Shown here: positions 1-11,885 of the stretch, piece after piece
Layout: every line of letters starts with the position of its first letter
How positions within the stretch are numbered: the first letter of the stretch is position 1
Origin: Sphagnum compactum
Lineage: Eukaryota > Bryophyta > Sphagnopsida > Sphagnales
DNA length: 64,000 nt
NCBI GenBank assembly: GCA_965153455.1
Contig: OZ234502.1
Coordinates: 2,211,267-2,275,266, forward strand
Reading direction: 5' to 3'
Notes under the pieces: model-generated
Seen by the model: only the letters and a program-made list of their open reading frames with translations
What the model was told of the DNA's origin: nothing
Database searches by the model: none
Program-made: the position numbers and the translations under genes

Positions 1-3000
1 CGCCCTCTTAGGTGGTTCATTTGTCTTCTTGGATGTGGGTCTTTCCATTTTGTTCCTTGTTTTCCCCCTTTTTTGACTGCTTTGGTTAATTTTTGGTTGG
101 CAGGGTTTCATCATGTAACAGCCAGATACAGACAAAGTTTAAAGCACTACTCTGGAATCTGTATAGGTCATTTTACTGCTGAAGTGGACACTGGAGATAC
201 TCTTATTATATTATGCAATTTTCTAAAACTTTTGTCTGTAATATTTTTATAGAAACACTTTCTTGTGTAAGTAAAGTACTTGAAACTTTCTTGGTTTTGA
301 GAAAAGTGACAACTTGTTTTGTTTTGTTTTGTTTTGTTTTATTTTAGAAGACCAGGCAGGCAGCTATGAAGTGGTTGTATGCACTACTAAGTTGTTGCCT
401 GTCATCACCCATCACCCAGTAGAAGCAGAATGATAAGTCTGGTATACAGAAAACCCATTGTTGGGTTCTTCTCATCATAACAATAATAAGATGCAGAAGC
501 ATGATGAAGAAGAAGAACATGAATTTGATGATTGTTTTGGGGGATTGTGAGATCAGAGTTTGGCACAAGGGTGTCAGTTGTGGAACTCCCTACTTTCTTT
601 CTGTCTATTCTACTCAATTTTTTATGATTTTGTTTTTTGCAGATTGTCCAATTTTTTATTAACTAACCCTGTCGTCTCCCTTTTCCTTTTTCTCAAATTC
701 CATTCTCTTGTTTAGAATTTGATTTCTTTTCACTATTCATCATGAAAAAAAAAGCACACACTAGCAATTGATTTCATTCAATTTCTAATGGGTCTTTTGC
801 AAATCAATTGGGGAACACCAGACCGACAAACTTGAGTGTACTCTATGAAGGGATCATTAGGGTTTTTTTTCTTTCTTTTTTTTTGTGCTCCCTCCTCATG
901 TTGGGTCTTTTGCTTTATGTGAAGGAAAAGTGGCAACGTGCAAAATGGCTATGAACTTTGAGCCACTTCTTTATTATACTCCTAACTCTACCCCCACAAA
1001 GAGTTTATTCCTAGCAAAAGGACCATTGTTAATTCTCCATGAAGCATACATAATAGCCTTTCACTATTCACACCCCCAACTTCCAAGTTTTGTCAATTGC
1101 ACAATCACTATGTAATACATAGTAGAGTACTTTGAGTGGGGTATTGATGGTACCTTGGATGCACGTGATGTCATTCCCACAAGGGTTATTTTAGATTTGT
1201 TTTTGGGCTCCAGCCAAAGGAGCCAACCAACTAGCCACCCAACCACCCCCCCCATGCAGGGGTGTTTATGGAAAGAATTGGGCCCTCATCAAAGGCAGCC
1301 TTTTTATGGAAGGTAGTAAATACATGTAAGAGTGTTGGGTGGGTATCAAGGGTGGGTATCAACTTTTGAACTTACCAATAATTATTATATATATATATAT
1401 AATTATTATAATTATTATTATCATTATTATTTTAAATTATACATGCCTGGTATGAAGCCAATAGTACCTCATGAAACTCCACCATTTTAGGAGAAAAGAG
1501 AGAACTGATTTTATGGGGGTGTAGGTGACACATTTGTGACACCTTTGTTGCAATACTTGATATTACCACAAAAGGGGAGGGGGGGTTTGGTATGTACTAA
1601 ATGCTCTAGTACATGGTGAGGTTCAGCAATTTCTTTTGGATTCTGGAATATTTAGAGTTTATTTTGACTCTTTTTTGCTTTGGCATCTTGATTTAAAATT
1701 ATGAGATTTTCAGCATATGGAATATTAGTAATAAAGAGAATAGCTAGTTTTGCAAATATTGACTGATTTTTGTGTTTACTATGTGGCACAATTATGTATT
1801 ACCATTTATGTGCTCAGGTTCCATTATGGGTAATGACAATTTTATGACCAGTTTCAAGGCACACACCTTCTACTATGGTTGGGAGATTTTCCTTTTGACT
1901 CTTTTTTTTTTTTTTTAAAATAAATAATTTGGCACATTTGGTACATAATTTTCCAAAGCTCCAGAAAACGTAAAAATAATTTAATTATTATGCCCAGGTA
2001 CTATGGCAATCAAACATAGTGGGTATATATAGAGGAAAGAAAAATATATGCAAATTAATTCCATCATCCTCATGGATCATGGATGTACTATGGGTAAGTT
2101 AGGTGATAAGAACAAAACAAGCTCCTCCCCCTGGCTGGCCTTGGAAGCTTTGGTTGTTGCTGTGTGGAGGTGGTGGTGGTGGTGGTAGTAGTGGTAGTTT
2201 TTGTTGTTGTTGGCCGTATTGCATACTTTTATTTGACCTTTTCAACAACTTTTTTTTGTGAGCTACATGAAAAAGGTGCACCCAATTGGGGATGAAGAAG
2301 AAGAAGACAAGGCAAAGAAAAAGAAAAGTTTGAGAGACAAACAAAGCTTTTGGACCCAACACAACTTTGCACAAGGCAGGCAGGCACCACCAGACAAACA
2401 ACTTGAGAGAGAGGAGTGATGCTAAAAGAGCAAGTGCTGAACTTGTGTAGTTTTCAGCTTTTCAGAACCCAAAGATTTACTTTTTAAGTTTGGCAATTGT
2501 TAACTTCATGTGTGGATAGAAAACAACTCACTTTTGGTAGCTCCACACCTTTGTGTGCAAAGTATATAGGAGCTACCATTCACACTATGGCCTTGCCATT
2601 TACATTTAAAAGTATCTTAATGCAAAAGAAGAATTATGAAAACGCAAATATTTCACCATGCAAAAATATAATCTTTCAAAAATCCTTTAAAAGAAACCAA
2701 AATCCTTCAAGATATTATGACTCTATAACTAATCTCAAGTTTCAACACAAGCCAAAATATCATCTTTCAAAAATCCTCGCATAAAAATTAGACCTATTAC
2801 CTAGGGGCCAACATCCCTTAAGCTACTATAATCTATAATGAATCTAAACACAATATCCTTGCCTTGGTAGTAGGCAAGGCCAATAAATAACAAGGGGAGA
2901 ATTATGTCCATTCTTTCAATTAGTATTCTGCACAAAAGAGTCCTCCTCCTCCTCCCGTTTTGTGGAGTAAAGGAAGTAAGCTTGCCATTTAGGGTTTTAC

Positions 3001-4142
3001 TTGACTTTTAAAATTGAACCCGTGTTGTCCTTTAAAAGGCCCCTTTAACTCATGGAAACAAAATTACTAGTCTATCAAAAAGAAGGGCAATAATGAATAT
3101 TCATGTAGTCCAAAGGGCACATACAAAAGCATTCTTTTCCAGAAAAAAAAAACTTGGACTTGAAAATGTTGAAACAAAATTAATTTGATACCCCCCACCC
3201 CCCCCTTTTTTTAAGGGCACATCTCAATCAAATCCTTCACTTTGAAGGGTATGGTTGATGGTAGCCCTTCATTTTCAATTGTGTGTTGTGAAAAAGATAA
3301 TGGAAAACCTTGCATGAAATAAATATGTTAATATGTGTTGTAAAGCTTGTTGAACTATAAGCTTAAATCATGTTGTGAACAAATCTTGTTTTCACTTTTC
3401 AAAATGTTGGTAAGTTTTATTTATTTTATAGGATTACCTATACACCTCCAACTTGTTTTTTTTTTTGACAAAAAAATATTAAATTTCTCCCAAAAACTAG
3501 GGCGGCTAACCACTTGTAAGCTTGAATTAGGATGAAATTTTGCACTTTTCATCTCAAAACATCATCACACCTTAAAAAATTACCTAAAAATCTCCTCAAA
3601 TACAAAAACTTAAGCATGTTGCATAAAGGAAAGCATTGACATGTCACCAAACCATATCTTAAAAGAACCTACATTGCCCAATTACCTATAACAAGCCTCT
3701 CTCTCAATAACTCTTGGTGACATCGAACTCATGCTGAAACCACCATCGCCCAAGCAACCTATTTAAGGAGCTAGGCTTTTGTAATTTCAATCATAACTGT
3801 TAGATTTATGTTTGATCAATGTTCCTTCCTTCTTAAAGCCTTAGCACAAGTCAATAGCAACACATTCTCTTTCTAACAACAACTCAAAATAACATGTGAT
3901 TTTTACCACCCCTAGCATGCACATGCTTTCCCCTTTTGAACAACTCATCGAGCAACAAATCATTTGATTTTAAAATTTTAATTCGAAACATTTGCACCAT
4001 CATACCCTCTCCAACATGCTCTTCAACATGACACCTAAGGCCCATTGTGTTCAAATTTTATTATGTTTTGGCCTTGGAGTAAGTGTTTGGCTTATGGCTT
4101 AACTAGTTTTCCCAACCTTTCAATTATCTCTCTCAGTTTTTT
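1..4142. other. gene-poor AT-rich left flank
   Basis: No exon with recognisable homology or closing splice phases was found. The stretch holds short AT and homopolymer runs, a (TA)n run near 1388, C tracts near 1248 and 3191, and a proline-codon-rich minus-strand reading frame at 2099-2401 that has no recognisable domain and is probably fortuitous. One copy of a dispersed repeat lies at 2600-2775. Confidence 0.5.
2600..2775 (+). repeat. dispersed repeat, copy A
   Basis: About 170 bp that match 34641-34806 in the same orientation at roughly 90 percent identity by eye. Shared landmarks include 'aaatccttcaagatattat' and 'caagtttcaacacaagcc'. Here the block is continuous with an upstream 'ggccttgccatttacattt' segment; in the second copy the two parts are separated by about 310 bp of GC-rich DNA. 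The family is not recognised and no coding capacity is visible. Confidence 0.75.
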
Positions 4143-4862
4143 CCACAACATTTCAAACACGGCTTGGATTACCATATCCTTCAATTGAAGGCCTACTTCG
4201 ATGTGTGTGTGCACACCCTATCGACCCTATGGGTATCCACCTTTTACATTGCACCCATGGAAATATGCGCACAGGAACCTATGATGCAGTTCATGACATT
4301 TTTGTTACCACTACACAAGGTGCTAATATTCACATGGGACAAGAACAACTATATGTGCTTCCTTTAACCATGCTCAACTCCTTCCATTGACGTTATGATC
4401 ATCAAAGATGGCATTCACACCCTAGTTGATGTTATCATTGTTGATCCAACGAATGTGGATTTATTCCCTAATCTTACACAACTCAAGGATTTTTTGCCTC
4501 TGATGTAGCTCAAGCCAAAAAATGAGCTATTGCAACTGACACCCCATTGATCGATTCTTCCTTTTAGCAATTGAGGTATTTGGATATTTGCACAAACAAA
4601 CTAATGTGTTCTTACATAATTGTGCCAAAGCCATTTGGAGTTTCAAAAGGCCAAAGGACCATCCTTTTTTTGTCTTGGTTACTTTTCTTCTTCAAAAAAA
4701 TTCAATTGCATTACAAGGGATGCAAACATCTCCATCTTAAATCAAGTGGTAATAGTAGACTTAGTTACTTCTCACTTCCACCCTTTTAGGACACACCCCC
4801 CATTGCCACGATTAACTATTACAAGTGGTCAATTATTGAAATGGAGATATTTTGACATGTAT
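4143..4862 (+). pseudogene. decayed LINE-like reverse transcriptase C-terminal region
   Basis: Translation in shifting plus-strand frames gives conserved pieces in order. At 4155-4390 there is a Cys/His segment with the core DPMGIHLLHCTHG followed by DAVHDIFVTTT and REQL-like residues. Then come DGIHTLVDVIIVDPT near 4405-4460, and LAIEVFGYLHKQ with VFLHNCAKAIW near 4565-4640. This order matches the region after the catalytic domain in plant non-LTR-type reverse transcriptases, with a C..D..G.H...C knuckle. Stop codons and frame changes break it at about 4388, 4515 and 4735, and no upstream YxDD block was found nearby, so it is a dead fragment. The family name rests on memory of similar plant proteins. 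Confidence 0.6.
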
Positions 4863-7800
4863 TATTTGTGTTGATTTGACATCCTTTAAATTTTCCTTTT
4901 TTTCCCCAATACCTTTGTACATTTTCCAAATCCATGGCATGTTTATGAAAAAAAATTTGCAAGGTTTTGATGATTTTGGTTTGTTTTCCCTTCAAATTTT
5001 ATAATCCTTGACATTATAAGGTATTAGCCCATGCAAAAAATGGTCACAAACAAGTTTAGAAATAAAAACTTCATTCAACAAATGATAAGGTTCAACATAG
5101 ACGAAGGAAAGTCCAATTTTTCTTTCTATTAGGTGGGGGAGGAGGGAGTCTTTTCGTTTTCCTTATTCCCAATGTGTTCCGATCAAGTTCCCAAGTTGTT
5201 TCCCAATATGTTCCCAAGAGCACCATACTTTTATCCCATATGCTTTGCCCAAAGCTATCCCCTTTTCTCACCTATGAAGGTGGGCCAAAGGAGAGGCATT
5301 CTATCCTCCAATAAAAACTTTTTTTTGGGGAACACCAAAAGTTTCAATTTTGTTTTGTTTTGATGGGCCAATAAAAATGTTGATTGTCTACTACATACTC
5401 TCCTTTCCATGCCCCTCCCATTAGCCTAGGTTGAAAATGGTGACAAACAAATCCAAGAATAGAATTTATGCTCAACCAATGAAGGAATGTAATTGCATGC
5501 ATGCAACATGTTTAAGGTTTTTTCTTTTGATGAAGGTGGGATGGGAAATTGGAATTTTTGATTTTATGTTGTTCCCAATTTGTTCCCATCAAGTTCCCAA
5601 ATGGTCATCATGAAGTTCCAAATATTTTCACTATGCTCCCCAAGATGTTCCTAATAGCATCACACTTTTGTCCCATATATTTTGCCCAAAGTTGTTTTCA
5701 TTTCATCTATTATATGTGGGCCACATTTTTATTTTATATGTTGTGCCTAAAGTTGTCATCTTTTCACCTAGATAGGCACTTTATCTTCCAATAGAAACTT
5801 TTATTTCAAGGGCCTCAAGTTGTGATGTGCCGATCAAAATAACTAATTGCCAAAAATTAATTGTTGAACTTGGGAGGCATGTATTCCAATTAATTAATGA
5901 AAAGATGAACAAGTTCCCTTGAAAATGGACCCAAAACTGGTTATCATTGATGACAAAATGGGAAAAAAAATTAATGCATTGATCAAATAATAATTCAAAC
6001 ATCCTTATGTGATGAAAAAAAAAATGTCTACAAATGTTGGTAATTATAAAAGCCACAAACAAGTTTTTTAAGCCCCTTTTTTTTGTTTAAATTCACAAGT
6101 GTGCAAAATTTGGCACTAAAAAATCATTTCGAATCTAACCAGTGTTACATGGGTATATCATTGGTTAATATTGGTCTTAATATAAGAACTTGATAAGATT
6201 AATATAACCTTGTTCTAATAAATTTTAATATCTTTATCAATTCATATGGCGATCCAATAATGCCTCAATTATAATGGACACACTTGGTACAAAACTTTTG
6301 AATACCTATACAAGTTGATAACAATAGTTTCCTTTCTACTTAAAAAGTTGTTATGTGTAATACCAATATGTATTTATGGTTGCAAAAGCGAAGGTTTCAT
6401 ATTTATTTATTGATTTTAGCTATTCAGTGGGCAAGCACATTGAAAGGCTAGAAAGATTTGTAACTTTTATCCTTGAAAGGTTTGTTGTGGGGTGAATGCA
6501 TGATCAAGTGGTTCAATATTGGCAAAGATTACACTCCCTATAAATCCATACAAGATTTTTTAAAATGATTCAAATGGACACAATTGTTACTTAAAAAAAT
6601 GTTACTATTCTAATATTTGAATTATACATGTTTAATCACCTACAAACCTTCCCAAATCTATTTGAAAACTTGTATTTAATGTAGGTGATGTTTTTTTAAA
6701 TTTAGAAGTTTTAACAGGCAAACCCACAAAGTCCATATGAATAATGACCTGTGTAAAGTTTTTTAAAAATATGGTTTTGGGATAAATAAATTGAAAAACA
6801 AACAAAAATTGCAACTCATATGGACTTATGAAAATATGGTTAAATTTTAATCATTCAAAAGTCCCTAACTATTAAATGGTTAAGGTTTTCAAAGAAAAGA
6901 TACCTCATATGAATTTATCATCTTGTATTACATCATATAGTGAGTCCGAATAACAAATTTGGAATGTGAATCAATATTTTTTTTTTCATTTTGTGATGTT
7001 TTAATCAAACAACCAATCTATATTTTGCAATTTCAAAAATCCCTTACTACTAACAAATGAGTTTTTTTATCAATAAATAACCACACAATTATCTTCATAA
7101 TGAAGTTGTTAATTTTGGTCCAAATCCCAATTAGTAGATCTAAAGATATATTTATTACCATATGCATTTGAATAAAGGGTACCCAAGGAAAAAACACCAT
7201 TTCGTTGCAAAAGTGAATCACTCAATTGTGCATCTACCCTATGTGATGGTTATAAATTGTGTACATGATCACTTTTAATATTGAACTTGCTAAATACATT
7301 TTGAAAACCTCAACTAAATTCAAAAAGTTCATTGTTTTTTAGCATTCTTTTTCATATATGTTTTTATTTCATTTTTTCCTTCCAAGAAGGTAATTTCAAG
7401 AATCACACCAATTGTTTTTATTGGGTGTTACACCGAGAATCAAGATATTTAAAATAGCTTACTATTTGATCTACAAAATTTCAAGCTACAAGGACCCAAA
7501 TCATAAGAGATTCCTCAAGATTTTAAATATACAAACATAATTTAGCTAGTTGCTTTAAATATGGCACTCACCCAACATTGGTTTTTAATCCTAATTCCTA
7601 AGTTGACAACAAATTTCTAATCTCCACTATAAGTTGCCATGTAATGAAGATCCTTAATGAGACTTTGAATTCAAAATGAAGCGTTGCATGAGCTCAAACA
7701 AGATGGAAACACAATGATGAAGATGGGGGGTGGTAGTAGAAGCTAATGAGGTTTTCATTTGTCTTATCTTCTCTTATAAATTGAAGTGCCATTGATCTTA

Positions 7801-9155
7801 AACTACATGAATAGCTCCCTTAACTTGGCAATCCCATGGACATGCTAAATGTACCTGTATTCTCAATGTTGAAATGGATACTGGGGCTTCACAAGAAGGG
7901 AGAGTAGTGAGAGCTTTACATGTAGAATGGATGTGTGCATATGCCCACATATGTACCCATCATTATAAAATCACAACTAACATTCTACATAAAGTTGCTT
8001 ACCTTACTTGTGTTATCCCCACTTTCAAATTGATGTTGTGAATGAAGAAGATGGGTGCATAACTATCGTGACTTAAAGGAACTTAAAGGAAGTTCCATTT
8101 TGAATCCACTTATGGAATATTACATACTTTATATACCATGATGAAAAAGAGCTTTAAAAATGTATTCGTGTGGGACAAGGAGCAAGTTCATCATAGAACA
8201 AAGGCAATTGGTCTCCTCCATAGATGTTACGTTCTACACCATGTGCATTCACCTACAATCATGCAAGTTTCCATATTGTGATGCTTGGAGCCCAAGCTTT
8301 TAAATACAAACTTTGATCATCCATAAAATAGTTATTATGTTATTGAAGTGATCTATCCCCTTTGGTTGATCCTATTGGTGATATTTTCATTAACCAAAGG
8401 CACGTGCATGGTTGGGTGGACCAAAAGGTGACAAGAAAAACCATCCACTAAAGTCCATGTTGTAGTGTATTTTTACACTACGTCATAATGTGACACAATG
8501 CATAGGTATACCACAATTACAAATTTTAAGTATTTTTCCATTGAAAAATTATTGCACCGAGAGGTCATTGAGTAAAACAAGTGTGCAAAATCCCAACATT
8601 AATCACCTTGTTCTCACTATGTTATGAACTTTTGAAAAAACATTTGTTTTTACCTTGGATAGAAGTTTGTAACTCAATATTTCATTTGATATGACACAAA
8701 ACTTTTCAAATATGTTTGCATCATTAAAGTGTCTACATAAAATGAAGTCCTTAACAAGTTTAGGATGAAACCATCAACTTTAGTCAAAGTCCAATGGTTT
8801 TTTTGGGGCTAGTGTTATACCCCCCCCCCAAGTTTGAGTTAAAAAATCCATAACTTTTATGATTTATTCATTACATATAGAAATCAATTAATCTATGTAA
8901 ATATCCAACTATATACCCTAAAAATGAGTCCCTATTGACAAAATCAAACATATATAATAAAATGTAAGAATTGTAACCATACCCATTGCGAAAAAAAACT
9001 ACACTTGTTACTCCAAAAGTGGTCAACTTGGGTCTTGCATGTTACAATATTACATGATTTTCCATTATCTTTCTATCATTTGTAAGTGAACATCAAATTG
9101 CAATAGAAAATTATTTGCACACATATGCATCAACATAGAAAGAGAAATAACTTAC
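4863..9155. other. AT-rich decayed sequence; possible long 3' flank or intron of the proteasome gene
   Basis: No gene recognised. Two diverged direct copies of a block with repeated 'gttccca' motifs lie at about 5130-5290 and 5530-5715, roughly 75 percent alike. The missing last exon of the proteasome beta-1 gene would be expected here on the minus strand. I looked for a FYPGD / LWHEE-type coding stretch and did not find it. A C9 tract occurs near 8820. Confidence 0.4.
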
Positions 9156-11885
9156 ATTTATTGTTCGAACAACACCACCACTAGCACCATCACGAGCAAT
9201 AGCCAAGGCAATTGCCTTCACCACCAATTTCTACACCAAATGCATTTTTTAGCCCCATTATCCCACCTTGGTAGCATAACCTACAATGCATTCCATCAAA
9301 ATATTTTGATGATGCTTTTCTTTTAGATATCATAACAAGATGTTATGACATTTTTTCATTTTGTTCTACTCCATTTTTGAACAAATGTGTGTGAATTTCC
9401 CATATGTTATGCCTTAATTTTTTCATACCTATTGCCCATAGTTATTATCAGGGCTTTCAATAATCCATTTTTGTTACTACACATATATAAATTCGTTGTA
9501 CCTCAGCATCTTCTCTACTCATGTTGGGTTGCCAAGCTTGGTCTAGAAAGCCATACAAATAACTACATCCAGACCCTATAACCCACAATATCCTTCCAAG
9601 TTTTAGATTAACTAATTAACAAATGTAACAATTTGTCAATATACCAAGAATATTAACAATCCCCTATGTTGCCTTACAATAGAATGGATGACAAGTCAAT
9701 TCTTCATAATTAATCACAAAAACTAAAGTAGTTGCTACATTTGCAACAAGAATTATGACCAATTTTGAATCTTGAGTGATATTGTTAAAGTTTATTATTT
9801 TTCTTTCAAATGTACCTTAAACTATAAAAAAACAAGGTTAAAAACCCAAAACACTAAGCAATGAAATCAAAGAATGGGTGAATCAATATACCAAGAATAT
9901 TAATAATCCCTTGTGTTGCCTTACAACAGAATGATTGCAATTCAATTCTTCATAATTAATCACAAAAACTAAAGTAGTTGCTACATTTGCAACAAGAATT
10001 ATGACCAATTTTGAATCTTTCTTGAGTGATATTGTTAAATTTTTTAAATTTTTCTTTCAAATGTACCTTAAACTATAAAAAAACAAGGTTAAAAACCCCA
10101 AAACACAAAGCAAATGAAATCAAAGAATGGGTTGGTGAATGAAAAAACCTCCAGTGGCAAATGGGAGGCGTAACATTGTTCCGCCCAAAGGAACACCATA
10201 GACACTACCACCTTCATGTGTGTCCCAGCCCGCCACGATCAACCCTGTCTCTAGAAAGGACTAGACAATGTGACCAAAAGCATCTCACTAAGTAAGCCAA
10301 GATCATCCATCAATCAATCAATCAATCAACAATTACTTTCATAAAAGGTAGGAGGAATAATAAAGGATTAGACCTTATTTTGATATGAAAGCTCCCTCAC
10401 AAGAGTTGCTGCAGTTTTCACTGATGCAGCTTTGCCGATTTGAATTCTACAAACAAACATAAACAAATACAAGTATTATTACATTAACATGTGTCCTTGT
10501 GTAGTAGTTTGTAGAATGTGCATTTAACATAGACACACACATGGACATATTTGCTAAGCTTTTCAAATTAAAATGAATGACGAGGTGAATGTTACGTGTG
10601 TTGATTCAAGAAGTAGCGCACATAATCAGACACCACTTGTGAATCTGCTGCCTGCCATCATAACCACAACCAAAATGCATCACATACTCAATCTTCTAAC
10701 CTCCCCAAGTTCGTGAATTTTTAAAACAAGTCAGTTTTGTTCAAGCAAATCTTTGTTTGTAGAAACCATTTGTTCCAAGTTTGACCTTTGAAAGTTACAT
10801 ACTGAGCCTGATCGACAAACATAGACATTGTCAGTGAGTTGAGTGATTTTATCCGACGCACGATTCGCAACATACAATCCTGTGAAAATTAGATTCAATT
10901 ATCAACACCTACTTGCACATCTAAGAAACAAATCCAAACTAAAAACAAAGAACTTCAAATCAACTATCATCGAATTCAATGCTAGGCCTATTAAATTTCT
11001 TATATTGATATGATCATTGATTTTTTAACAGGAAAAAAAAAGTGAAATTTCACATGCTTGATACCAACAACATTTCCCTTACCGGTTGTGGTGCGAGAAT
11101 CGGCACCAAGAATCACACCTTCTGCATATTCCATTCCAATGATGGTCGTCTACACCAACCAAGAACATTGGAAATACAAATTTGTACAAAGATTACAAAA
11201 CAAAAGGAGATGAAGAGATTTTCAGTTTCAAAACAATTTCTCGATTGTTCATTCGATTGATTAAAAATGTTGAAAAATGATTATGAATGCAATCTTTTTT
11301 GTCGAATTAGATGCAAAAGGAAATTTTTGATTGTTCATCGATTGATCAAAGAGCTTCAAAAAAGATAGTCAATGCACTCTTTTCTATTGAATATGATGCA
11401 ATAGAATTCTTGATTGATTAATGAGCTTGAGAAAAGATTATCAATGTGATTTTTTCTATTGAATTTGATATAGTGCAAATTTTGATTGGTCAAAAAGCTT
11501 GGGAAAGGATTATCAATGCACTATTTTATGGTGATTAAGATGCAATGGAATTATCGATTGATCAAAGAGCCTAAAAAAAGATTGTTGATGCAATTTTTTT
11601 TGTTGAGTCTACTAATGCAATGGAATTCTTGATTTATCAAAGAGCCTAAAAAACGAATATTAATGTAATCTTTTATGTTGAATATGATGCAATGAAATTT
11701 GATTGTTTATTGATCAATCAAAGAGCTTGAGAAAGGATTAATTTATTAATGTGCCAGTTTTCTCTATTGAACCTAATGAATTTAATGGCATTGTGTGACC
11801 AAAAAAAAAAAAGGATTGAAAAAAAATAGGCACATACACCCATGCTATGAGGAGCATCCATCCAACTCAATGTGGTGGGCTCCAT
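9156..11885 (-). CDS. PBA1: 20S proteasome subunit beta type-6 (beta-1), eight exons, last exon not found
   Basis: Catalytic beta-1 (caspase-like) subunit of the 20S proteasome core. Exons on the minus strand are 11838-11885, 11083-11149, 10803-10879, 10596-10651, 10374-10446, 10149-10260, 9502-9575 and 9156-9230, 582 nt and 194 codons with all phases closing. Exon 1 encodes a short propeptide ending DAPHSMG; exon 2 opens with the nucleophilic Thr of [11 protein letters not shown], followed by GADSRTTTG (Asp17) and NRASDKI (Lys33). Later blocks are [31 protein letters not shown] and [14 protein letters not shown]. Introns are GT-AG. The start at 11885 gives [16 protein letters not shown]; Met at 11861 is an alternative. 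Exon 8 ends at a canonical gtaagt donor, so at least one more exon (about 40 residues in Arabidopsis) is expected. Read-through would stop at 9111 after 15 unrelated residues. It is a live gene with a distant last exon or a 3'-truncated one. Confidence 0.85.
9636..10140. repeat. 247-bp tandem duplication inside proteasome gene intron 6
   Basis: Copy 1 (9636-9882) and copy 2 (9883-10140) are head-to-tail and about 90 percent identical. Both start with 'tcaatataccaagaatatta', share 'ctaaagtagttgctacattt' and end with 'aaatcaaagaatgggt'. The pair fills most of intron 6 (9576-10148), and copy 2 stops a few bases from the exon 6 donor. The exons are not altered. Confidence 0.9.
11250..11775. repeat. 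degenerate tandem array of about 75-bp units in proteasome gene intron 1
   Basis: Seven diverged units recur at a spacing of about 72-85 bp. Each is anchored by a motif like 'gattgatcaaagagctt', at about 11255, 11340, 11412, 11484, 11556, 11631 and 11712. Units also share a 'ttgaatatgatgcaat'-like segment. The array occupies most of intron 1 (11150-11837). Confidence 0.75.
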
